A stretch of 64,000 nucleotides of DNA from Siderastrea radians (taxonomy: Eukaryota; Cnidaria; Anthozoa; Scleractinia; Rhizangiidae): contig OZ024894.1 in the NCBI GenBank assembly GCA_964017195.1, positions 6,813,537 through 6,877,536 on the forward strand, written 5' to 3'. Of this stretch, positions 55,979 to 64,000 are shown in pieces. The position numbers and the translations under genes are program-made. The number at the start of each line of letters is the position of its first letter. The stretch's first letter is position 1. Below the pieces are notes generated by a model that saw only the letters and a list, made by a program, of their open reading frames with translations, did no database searches and was not told the origin of the DNA.

Positions 55979-56688
55979 TCTGTTATCAGCAAAGTATTCG
56001 TCACCGGCGTAACTCGACTTCACAGGAGCTCAAGTTGATGCGAAACCAGCTACAGCTAAGCAAAACTGAAGTTAACCCTGAAGTAATTGTATCACTTAGT
56101 CCATAAAAACCATTGTCGTTACTGTTTTTAAGACCATACATTTATTTCCCCTGAGTGTTCCGACACTAGGCAACCAACTCAATGTTTGTATAGACTGGAA
56201 ACGTTGCCATGGAAGCCGGGATACGCCGGGAAATTTCACTGAACAAGAGATGGCGTGGTTCGGACACCTAAGCACTTTGCAAAAAGCCGGCGCATACACT
56301 CATTGTAACCGCGCAGAAGTCAACAAGTACTTGCAAATTACATCGGTGAATTAGATAAATATGTTTGTAAATTTGTAAATAAAAGACAGCCACTTTTTCC
56401 CAGGAAACTTACAGTTTTATAAACCTCAATAGATATACAAACAGTCACTTCTACTTAGGCCTCGAGCTCGAATAACCGGATTCTATATTTTCCTTCAACA
56501 CCGTTTAACATCGTTGAATTCAGCATGCGTTCGGCATGAAGTTTGGCAATGAAGTTGAATTATTTCGATTTAGCTCTTCGTTTGTTTTAAGATCCGAACA
56601 ACAATGTTGAATTCGTTTGGCCACCTCGTTCAACATCGTACAACCACAGGCTTGCCCTCCTCTGTTTGTGCGGTGTGCTGTGCATTTA

Positions 56689-56930
56689 TAATACCTGTAT
56701 CGGTTTATCAAACTAGCAAAACTAAAGCCGAAATTTAGGCTTTTCTTAAACGAACGAAAATAAAATAAAAACTCATAAAATTGCAGCCATATTGTTTTAC
56801 TTTCTGTTTCTGTGTTTATTTTGAGCGAGAATCGCCAAAATAAACACAGAAACACAAAGCAAAACAACATAGCAGCAATAATATTTTGTGGGTTTTTATT
56901 TTATTTTGGTCAGTTTTAAGGTGGCCCGAA
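56689..56930. mobile_element. Palindromic MITE, copy 2
   Basis: GAAAATAAAATAAAAACTCA then TAAAATTGCAGCCATATTGT pairs with ACAACATAGCAGCAATAATA then GGGTTTTTATTTTATTTTGG. Here the left arm is the long one, reaching TGCATTTATAATACCTGTAT at 56689, opposite to copy 1. Confidence 0.75.
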
Positions 56931-57430
56931 CCTATTTATTAGCGTGTTGGTTACGTTTTTGAATCGCGCTTTTCAGCAAAAGGGATTCAACCAATTTCTA
57001 TGATTTTTGGCATCCTAAATGAAGAATGTTTGAACTTTAAGAAAATTTTATCAATTTTCTTGTGGGTATATGAACGTTTGAGATAACAGCATATATTTAA
57101 AACCTCATTTTTACAAAAAAATGTCCATAATTTTGAAATCCAACGACCAATTTTTCCTAACTTCGTCAATTAGGCCTCGAAGCCCTTAAGTTCTGGATCT
57201 GCAAGTTTGAAGACAATCATGACCATACAACTCGCTGCACAAAATGCTGGTCAAATTTAAACTTAAAATCTCATCCTAACACATTTGTGTTAGTTGACGC
57301 AAAAATAGCGGAAAATTGCGGCCTGGCTATCTCCTATCTGAAAGGCTGATGTTGCCCAAAACTTTATTGAACGGAAACCGAGTAATCAGAAGCCTACCAC
57401 GAACACACAGTTAGCGCGACAAGAAGAAGA
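56931..57430. other. Unrecognised repeat-like DNA before the LINE tail
   Basis: It opens with GGCCCGAACCTATTTATTAGC; the last 24 bases of the window (63977-64000) begin the same sequence, so this is another dispersed repeat. No gene is seen. Confidence 0.4.
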
Positions 57431-57434
57431 CCTT

Positions 57435-57436
<2 letters not shown>

Positions 57437-57471
<35 letters not shown>
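57437..57471 (-). repeat. LINE poly(A) tail
   Basis: Thirty-five uninterrupted T on the plus strand, marking the 3' end of the LINE. The 3' UTR next to it has a short tandem motif, TACAATACATAGCTTACT (57500-57565). Confidence 0.9.
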
Positions 57472-57474
<3 letters not shown>

Positions 57475-57730
57475 TAAAGCAGTTTATTGATTAACACTGA
57501 CTTACAATACATTACAATACATAGCTTACTTACAATTACAATACACTACAATACATAGCTTACTTACAGAGAATAATTTACGTTACACAAAGGGCATGCA
57601 GAAACTAAAAAAAAAAGAATATATTACAGAGAACAGGAAACCTGGGTGCCTACTTTTGTTGTTATTATATCTATTATTTCTATATGTGTTTATTTTTATA
57701 TATACTTATTTCTATAGTTATTGTTACGGA

Positions 57731-60700
57731 TTACAACTGTATCTGTTTCTTAGATTTATGCATCTCTATCTGAATTTTACTTTCAAGAACGGCCATGAAA
57801 GCTTCCCAGTAGTACTCTTCTTCTTTTCTGGAGGCAGTGTAAATGTAATGTTTTGCGATAATCAAGCAGAGGTTTAAACCAAGTCGACGAGAGAAGTCAT
57901 TGGCAACACCGTAAATGATCATGTTTTCATCAAGAGTTATTGACTCGGAGTTTTTGAAATTCCACCAATTAGTAAAATGAGACCAAAAGCTCTTAACTTT
58001 TGAACAGGAAGCGAAAAGATGAGCTAGTGTTTGTCTTTCAGAGCATAGGTGACATTTATCGGTTTCTTTAAGTGCGTCTCTAAAAAGTGTTGAGTTTGTT
58101 GGCAGAATGTGATGTATAATTTTAAATTGAAAGATGGCAAGTCTGGTGTCCTTAGTAACTTTGAAAGGAAGGCTATATATGAGTTGTATTGTTTTTTCAT
58201 TCAAATTTGCTTTTACCATCCTTTTTTCGGCAGTAGGTGTTACAAACTTTTTTTTGACAAAGAATCGTGTAGCCGATTTGCAAGAGAGCTTATTCAAAGG
58301 TATTCTATTGTTATCTTCACCATCCAAAGGCGCCTGGATGTTTCCTTTTAGGATATTAACCCATTCTCTAGGGATTGAGTGGCATACTCCATGATACGTA
58401 AGAAAGTTAGCTTTGATTTTAAATCTAGAGCAGAACTCAGGAAAAGATAGAAAAGCATTGTTTTGGAAAATGTCTTTGATTTTAATGACTCCGGCTTCAT
58501 GCCATTTTTTGTAATAAACAGAAACACCACCAACTTTAATGAAGCGATTGTTCCAAATAATTTCATTCAAAACTTGTTCTTTGGTGTTAGGAGAAAAATA
58601 ATTTATTTTTCCCCACGCGTAGAGAGCTTCCGAGTAAAAAGCAAGGGGTATTTCAATTTTAAGTGCTTTTAAGTCAAAATTACATTGAAGTAGAAACAAG
58701 CCTCCAACATCCCTTAGGTAGCTCAATGGTATGTAGCTCCAACTTGAAGTTTCATTACTGTCGTTGAGTCTTTTTATCCAGGAAACTTTAAGTGCATCGT
58801 TGATTATTTCAAAATCAGGCATATCTAGTCCACCTTTTTCTCTCGGGCCGATCATAGTCTTTTGTTTTATTTTAACTTTCTTGTTCCACACAAATTGGGT
58901 AATTGCTTGATTTACCATGTTGACAAATTTCGAAGGAAAGGTGAGCACTGATGTATTATATACGAGTTTAGAGATTGCGAGAGATTTTAGAATCGTTATA
59001 CGGCCATATAAAGTGAGGTTTCTAGGATACCATAAGTTGAGAAGGCTTTTCATTGAGTTCAGTTTTTGTTCGAAGTTTTTCTTATATGCAACTTCATCAT
59101 CATGTGAAAAATGAATACCTAATGCGAGTATTGAGTTGGAAGGCCAAGCTATTCCAAGGGGCTCTGTTGTATTGTTTCTGTTCGCGCCCAACCACATACC
59201 TTCAGTTTTGCTTTTATTAATCTCTAGGCCTGAACATTCCTGGAAGTTTGACAATAATTGGAACAAGTTATTTGCAGATTTTAGGTCAGAGACAAAGGCA
59301 GTTGTGTCATCGGCATATTGAGAAAGCTTAAATTCTTTGTTGTGTATATTAATTCCTTGAATAGTTTTGTCAGTTCTTATTGCATTGGCTAGGATTTCAG
59401 CACATAGGACAAATAAAATACCCGAGAGTGGACAGCCTTGTCGAACGCCTCTCTCAGGCATGAAAAACTCAGACGCATATCCGTTGTTTATGAAGCAACT
59501 GGAGCAATCCGTGTAAAAGGTTTTTATCCACTTTTGAATGCATGGACCGAAGTTAAAAGCTTGTAGGGTCTTGTGAAGAAAATTCCAGTCGACCGTGTCG
59601 AAGGCTTTCTTAAAGTCAATGAATATAGCCAGCCCAGGGATGTTTTCTAATTCAGTTACTTTCATAATATCCATAATGAGCCTAATGTTTTGACCAATAT
59701 AACGCTCTTTAACGTATCCGGTTTGATCATCGTTGATTATTTTGGGAAGAACGTTTGAAATCCTATGAGCTATGGCTTTAGTTGCAATTTTGTAATCGAC
59801 ATTAAGTAGTGTCAGCGGTCTCCAGTTTTCAAGATATAGTTTGTCCTTACGTTTTTTTGGTATTACTTTGATAATTCCTTGTTTTTGCGTTATATTCAAA
59901 TGTTGATGTTCGAATCCGTAGTTTAGACTTTGTACCAACTCTTCACCCAGCATCGACCAAAAGCGTAAATAGAACTCTACTGAAAGTCCATCGCTACCAG
60001 GGCATTTGCCCTTGGCGCACTGCTCTAAAATGTGAAGGCATTCCTCGTTACTGAGTGGGTGCTCTAGTTCATTTTTTCCAGTTTCATCTAGCTTAGCAAG
60101 ATTAGGATTCTCAAAGAAAAGATTGTACTTCGAATTGTTGCACGGTGCTGCAGTATATAGATTTTTATAGAACATCTTTCCTTGTTCTAGGATATCGTTC
60201 GGAGTAGTAATTTCTCTATCATCGTTTGTTTTCAATTTGGAAATGTGCGTCTTAAAATGGTGCCTTTTTTCTAAATTCAAGAAATATTTAGTGTTTTTTT
60301 CGCCTTGTTCATGCCAGCGTGTTCTACTTCTTATTATTGCGCCTTTAGTTCGATATTCCGCAATAGCGTTAAGTTCAGCTCTAAGACGATAAAATTTTAA
60401 AATGTTTTCCTTTGAACGCTCCGTCTTCAGCAAGGTCATCAAATGGTCAATTTGAGTTTGAAGGTTTTTTTCAGCATTTCTGCGTTCTCTATTTTTCCGT
60501 TTTGTATACTGGACACAAAAGCCTCTCACTTCCATTTTTATCATGTCCCAGTAGAGACCTTTATCCTCTAGATAATTGTGCTTTGTTTTGAAATCTGGTA
60601 TCTTGTTAGAAAGTTCCTGTATGAATTTTTCATCGTGCAGCAGAGAGTTGTTTATTTTCCAAAAACCTGGGCCTCGCTGAGTATATTCTTTTGATTGCAG

Positions 60701-61420
60701 ATTGAGGATAATTGCAGAATGATCAGACAATGTGTAATGAACAATTGTAGAGTCTTTCACAGAGTTTGACAAGTCTTTTGAAACCAGCCAGTAATCCAGC
60801 CTGCATTGTACTTTTAGAGAGTTGTTACGCCACGTGTATTGTGACTGATTGGGGTGTTGACTCCTCCATACATCTTGTAGGTTGTATGTTTTGCATAAAT
60901 TTTTGATCTCGCTAATTACTGCTTTTTTTCTTTCAATAGAAGTTCCACCAGTTTTGTCTAAAGGTGCTAGGGCGCAATTAAAGTCGCCCCCAAGAATAAT
61001 TTGCATATCAGCGTATTCTCGAAGGGTGTCATTGAGCTTTGAGAAGAATATTTTTTGACTGTTATTGTCGTTTGGGCTGTAAATATTGCAAAGTAAAAAC
61101 GTAGAATCATACAGCGAGGCTTCTAGTAGTATATACCTTCCGTTTTTATCAGCTATAATGTTTTTAATGCGAACATCTAATTTCGGATTAAAGAGGATTG
61201 CAACTCCTTTTGAGTGATTTGTCCCGTGACTGAAGAAAAAATTCCCTCCCCATTCTGATTTCCACATTGCTTCTATGTTTTCCATAGAGTAAGTTTCTTG
61301 AAGGAAGATTACATCAAATTTATAGTTGTGAAGCCATCTGAAAAGTTGTCTTCTTTTTCTTGTTTGGTTTAAACCTCTTGCATTGAGTGAGCAAAACGAC
61401 GCTTTAAACGGTGTTGTCAT
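57731..61420 (-). CDS. LINE ORF2: endonuclease and reverse transcriptase
   Basis: 1229 residues. An AP-type endonuclease occupies about 1-240 (FLQET at 39-43, GGDFN at 144-148, SDHS at 232-235). A long linker follows, then the reverse transcriptase at about 460-770, with CPGSDGL, NWRPLTLLN, IFIDFKKAFDTVDW (599-612), GVRQGCPLS and the catalytic QYADD (701-705). Near the C-terminus is a CCHC-type zinc motif, CHLCSERQTLAHLFASC (1123-1139). The protein nicks target DNA and copies the RNA there. All catalytic motifs are intact. Confidence 0.95.
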   Translation of the reverse strand: MTTPFKASFCSLNARGLNQTRKRRQLFRWLHNYKFDVIFLQETYSMENIEAMWKSEWGGNFFFSHGTNHSKGVAILFNPKLDVRIKNIIADKNGRYILLEASLYDSTFLLCNIYSPNDNNSQKIFFSKLNDTLREYADMQIILGGDFNCALAPLDKTGGTSIERKKAVISEIKNLCKTYNLQDVWRSQHPNQSQYTWRNNSLKVQCRLDYWLVSKDLSNSVKDSTIVHYTLSDHSAIILNLQSKEYTQRGPGFWKINNSLLHDEKFIQELSNKIPDFKTKHNYLEDKGLYWDMIKMEVRGFCVQYTKRKNRERRNAEKNLQTQIDHLMTLLKTERSKENILKFYRLRAELNAIAEYRTKGAIIRSRTRWHEQGEKNTKYFLNLEKRHHFKTHISKLKTNDDREITTPNDILEQGKMFYKNLYTAAPCNNSKYNLFFENPNLAKLDETGKNELEHPLSNEECLHILEQCAKGKCPGSDGLSVEFYLRFWSMLGEELVQSLNYGFEHQHLNITQKQGIIKVIPKKRKDKLYLENWRPLTLLNVDYKIATKAIAHRISNVLPKIINDDQTGYVKERYIGQNIRLIMDIMKVTELENIPGLAIFIDFKKAFDTVDWNFLHKTLQAFNFGPCIQKWIKTFYTDCSSCFINNGYASEFFMPERGVRQGCPLSGILFVLCAEILANAIRTDKTIQGINIHNKEFKLSQYADDTTAFVSDLKSANNLFQLLSNFQECSGLEINKSKTEGMWLGANRNNTTEPLGIAWPSNSILALGIHFSHDDEVAYKKNFEQKLNSMKSLLNLWYPRNLTLYGRITILKSLAISKLVYNTSVLTFPSKFVNMVNQAITQFVWNKKVKIKQKTMIGPREKGGLDMPDFEIINDALKVSWIKRLNDSNETSSWSYIPLSYLRDVGGLFLLQCNFDLKALKIEIPLAFYSEALYAWGKINYFSPNTKEQVLNEIIWNNRFIKVGGVSVYYKKWHEAGVIKIKDIFQNNAFLSFPEFCSRFKIKANFLTYHGVCHSIPREWVNILKGNIQAPLDGEDNNRIPLNKLSCKSATRFFVKKKFVTPTAEKRMVKANLNEKTIQLIYSLPFKVTKDTRLAIFQFKIIHHILPTNSTLFRDALKETDKCHLCSERQTLAHLFASCSKVKSFWSHFTNWWNFKNSESITLDENMIIYGVANDFSRRLGLNLCLIIAKHYIYTASRKEEEYYWEAFMAVLESKIQIEMHKSKKQIQL

Positions 61421-62066
61421 ATCCTGATATTGTGTGATTCTTTCTTACTGAAACAGTTGTGATCCGATTTGTGATATTTAACATATTTGGATTGTAATAA
61501 CATGTTGCTATCCTTATAGCTTGTTTTTAAAAATGTGAACAAGGCATAATGGTTTCTTATAAGATTGATTGAGTATAATTGTTTACTTGTAGATATTACT
61601 GTATTACTAGATAGTTGCCAAGAAACCTGTAGAAGAAATATTAACATAGAAACGAAAATCCTAAGAACTACAAAAATACAAGACACACGTGAACGACAGA
61701 AACGTGCCAGTTTATAGAAAAAAAAAACTAGCACGGTGAAACTACTTTGCCGAGCGCCGAGTCAGCAAAGGAAGGCAAGGGAGCTGTATGATTATTAAAT
61801 AACTAAATAGAAAGACTCCCTTGAATATATAAACAATGGCGAGAATGCATCTAGGGAATATGTCGCAAGCACTTTGCAAACGTAATTAATGCACGAAAGA
61901 AAGAAATACACATTTCGACAAGTAAGCAGAACTAAATAACCGTCAGTAGACTGAAGCCCGAGAACTTTAAATAAAAAAGCAAGAAAAAGAAACAAATATT
62001 AATAGAAAAAATTACCAAAAAAAGAAAAAAAACTAGCCGATTTATGTTTTTAGAAATAGGTTAGAT

Positions 62067-62966
62067 TTAATGATCGTTGCCATGTTTTGAAGGCAGCAGA
62101 TATTCTGGAATATTGTCAACTGTGTAGCTACTGCTGTTAACAAAAAGTTTGTTACCTTTAATGAAAGCCCGAGATATGTTCAGTTCCTTTGATTTCCTGA
62201 GCGCCGCTCTAAGTTTCCCTCGAATTTTTGCAGACTCTGCGGAGAGATCTTTGTCAATAAAGACGCTTGACAAAGCGGGGTTTTGGAGCAGCTCTTTTCT
62301 TCTTCCCCAAACAGCGTCTGCATCCATTCTTGAAACAAATCTGACCAGTATCGGGCGTGGGCGGTCTCGAGGGCGGTGCGCCTGATCACTCGTTGTTGTA
62401 TCACTTTGATGACTGCTCGCTGCGGGAAGATTCTCTTGTTGTTGTTGTTGTTGTTGTTTCCCGACGCGATGAATAGCATGATAACTGATCTCGTTCGGGT
62501 CAAGTCCAAGAGCGATTACGACTTCCTTCACTTTGTCACAGCATTGCTCGTTCGTTTCGCCTTGGTTTTCTGGTATGTTGAGGATACGCAAATTTTCTCG
62601 CCGTGAGTAGTCTTCCTGTTTGATGACACGGTCCTTGAGACCATTGACTGCCTCACTTAATTTAGCATTCTCGCTGAGCGTGCTCGCCATTTGTTTCTTG
62701 ATTGATTCGTTCTCTTCCTTGAGAGTGTTGATCTCAACCCACGCACTTTCGGTCGATTTTTTTAACTCATCCAGCTCGTTTTTAATTGCTAAAATGTCTT
62801 GCTTGAGTTCTTGTTTTAACTCTGTCATCGCATCTTCCATTTTGGTGAATCCATCGTCTATTCTCGTCTGGATGCTAAACAGTTTTTCTAGAATCTTGTC
62901 TTCTTCGCCATCTGTGGAACTAGAGCCTCGTGGTCTTTTCTTGTCTTTCTTATCTTCCTTGGACAT
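62067..62966 (-). CDS. LINE ORF1: RNA-binding chaperone-like protein
   Basis: 299 residues in the L1 ORF1p layout: basic start (KKDKKRPRGSSSTDGEEDK), coiled coil at about 30-120 with heptad Leu/Ile, then QEDYSRRENLRILNIPENQG opening an RRM-like domain, a Gln run (QQQQQQQ) from a CAA/CAG microsatellite, and a C-terminal domain (PILVRFVSRMDADAVWGRRK). It is expected to trimerise and coat the element RNA. The poly-Gln insertion between RRM and C-terminal domain is unusual. Confidence 0.9.
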   Translation of the reverse strand: MSKEDKKDKKRPRGSSSTDGEEDKILEKLFSIQTRIDDGFTKMEDAMTELKQELKQDILAIKNELDELKKSTESAWVEINTLKEENESIKKQMASTLSENAKLSEAVNGLKDRVIKQEDYSRRENLRILNIPENQGETNEQCCDKVKEVVIALGLDPNEISYHAIHRVGKQQQQQQQENLPAASSHQSDTTTSDQAHRPRDRPRPILVRFVSRMDADAVWGRRKELLQNPALSSVFIDKDLSAESAKIRGKLRAALRKSKELNISRAFIKGNKLFVNSSSYTVDNIPEYLLPSKHGNDH

Positions 62967-63165
62967 AATCTCTCTAGGCGAACCTATTTAAACGTCGCAT
63001 GTGCTTGAAGATTTTTGGCTTTGAAAACTGTGCAAAGTAGCAGATATTATCGTAAATTTAAGCGTAAACCCGCCATCGTGTTGAGGAGCTTACAAGAACC
63101 GTCCGGTCGCCATGACAGTTCACACCTCTGTCTTTATGCTGCATGCAGGGTGAAATTAAATATCT

Positions 63166-63778
63166 TCTATTTATCTGACTTACTGCGTATTTGTCCCTTT
63201 ATTTTCCAAAAAATCTTAACAAAACAAAATATAGCATCTACGGAAAACTCTTAACAGTTTTAAGACCGTAGGTTACCTTTCTGGGGTGAAATAAAGCCGC
63301 CAATTCGAGTGCCTCTAACCATCCGCTTTTCCACTGCAATGGAAACCCTTGTGCTTGATAATATATTTAAGATCTCTGGCTTTACTTTCACATTCCGCAC
63401 GGGCAGTTTGCCACTTGGGGATACGTTTACCATCTTTAAAGACATTGTGAGATGTTGAAATGTTTATAACATTATCATTTTAATAGGAAAATAAATTTTC
63501 GTATGTTAATACTCATTATCCTGGCCCAAGTGGCAAACTGCCCGTGCGGAATGTGAAAGCAAGCCAGAGATCTTGAATATATTATCAAGCACAAGGGTTT
63601 TCACTGCAGTGGAAAAGTGGATGGTTAGAAGTACTCGATTTGGCGGCTTTATTTCTCCCCAGAAAGGTAACCAACGGTGCTAAAACTGGTAAGAGTTTTC
63701 CGTAGATGCTATATTTTGTTTTGTTAAGATTGTTTTGGAAAATAAAGGGACAAATACGCAGTAAGTCAGATAAATAGA
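63166..63778. mobile_element. 613-bp foldback element at the LINE 5' side
   Basis: The arms 63166-63420 and 63525-63778 are inverses with few mismatches: TCTATTTATCTGACTTACTG at the left, AGTCAGATAAATAGA at the right tip; the inner arm ends CAGTTTGCCACTTGGG. The 104-bp spacer is AT-rich. No coding capacity. Confidence 0.85.
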
Positions 63779-63835
63779 ACATTCAAATTCAATGAGATGC
63801 AAATAAGTGGCCGGGTATTCTAAAATCTAGCCGAG

Positions 63836-64000
63836 TCGTCTTCGGGAAGCTGTGCTCAAGAAGCGTACGCTGGAGTTCAGCCTCGGTCCTAACAGATTCA
63901 ACACTATTGTCGAATACAATTTTGTTGTACTACAGGCTTACCACCCTCTGTTTGTGTGGGGTGCTGTGCATGTGAGGGCGGCTCGATCCTATTTATTAGC
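63836..64000 (+). pseudogene. Second copy of the VEYxFVVLQxYHPLFVW segment (runs off window)
   Basis: The plus frame reads RLREAVLKKRTLEFSLGPNR, FNTIVEYNFVVLQAYHPLFV, then WGAVHVRAARSYLL, open to the window end. The counterpart at 46464-46270 keeps the frame. Function unknown. Confidence 0.4.

Larger units (their letters stand above)
55386..56690 (-). repeat. Duplicated first-exon/promoter block, distal copy
   Basis: The second copy of 44724-45991, about 10.7 kb upstream of gene B's first exon. It contains an intact twin signal-peptide exon (55945-55978) and a 180-bp insertion at 55752-55930 that the proximal copy lacks. Confidence 0.8.
57437..63000 (-). mobile_element. Full-length L1/Tx1-type LINE
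   Basis: Order on the minus strand: short 5' region, ORF1 (62966-62067), 646-nt spacer, ORF2 (61420-57731), about 260 nt of 3' UTR and a 35-base A tail (the T run 57437-57471). Both ORFs are uninterrupted, so the copy is young and may be active. The 5' end is not precisely visible; a foldback element lies just beyond at 63166. A target duplication was looked for and not found. Confidence 0.85.

Noticed and set aside
58109..59321. Plus-strand frames over 58109-59321
   Set aside because: They are antisense shadows of LINE ORF2.

Overview
The window looks like a piece of a metazoan nuclear genome, most probably a cnidarian (anthozoan, perhaps a stony coral). It is AT-rich, genes are split by phase-conserved introns, there is a single-exon rhodopsin-type receptor, and the intergenic and intronic DNA is crowded with terminal-inverted-repeat (TIR) elements, a complete L1/Tx1-type LINE and microsatellites. 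No bacterial, plasmid or viral organisation is seen. The species assignment is inference. All exons and elements were read by eye; nothing was searched against a database.

Host genes. Two paralogous genes for secreted or GPI-anchored proteins with two CUB domains face each other. Gene A (+) has exons at 7583-7621, 9562-9709, 10441-10691, 12474-12872 and 16366-16451; its signal-peptide exon was not found. Gene B (-) has exons at 45362-45329, 42075-42037, 41955-41814, 25976-25729 and 22818-22439. The homologous exons share the same splice phases. A ends in a hydrophobic GPI-type tail; B carries a 2-nt net insertion just before the homologous splice site and stops after 280 codons without the tail. 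A second copy of B's signal-peptide exon, with about 1.2 kb of flanking DNA, lies at 55386-56690. A noncanonical single-exon class A GPCR is at 50484-51440 (-). The first exon of an unrecognised gene leaves the window on the left (61-258, -).

Mobile DNA. A 12.95-kb TTAA-flanked element (28585-41536) with a broken THAP domain fills most of B's 15.8-kb intron. Foldback elements ending in CACAGG with exact 7-bp target duplications lie at 652-1711 and 23097-24877, with partial copies at 5393 and 25114. Other elements are TTAA-type MITEs (10817-11149, 22006-22374, and an older copy at 2331-3163), a TAA-flanked 1.97-kb element with GGGTGGGTCA subterminal arrays and coding remnants (14258-16222), a TTATAA-flanked element (13119-13762), several long palindromes, an R2-like reverse-transcriptase tail (46559-47158), and a full-length LINE with both ORFs open (57437 to about 63000, -).

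Tandem DNA. A CpG-rich array of 12-bp units around TCGGCCGA spans 53175-54765, next to a tRNA-like sequence. There are also a GGATC minisatellite (11371-11720), a 4 x 92-bp array (31664-32035) and many simple repeats. The stretches 16452-21290, 17.7-21 kb in particular, 35-41 kb and 43-44.7 kb show no convincing gene.
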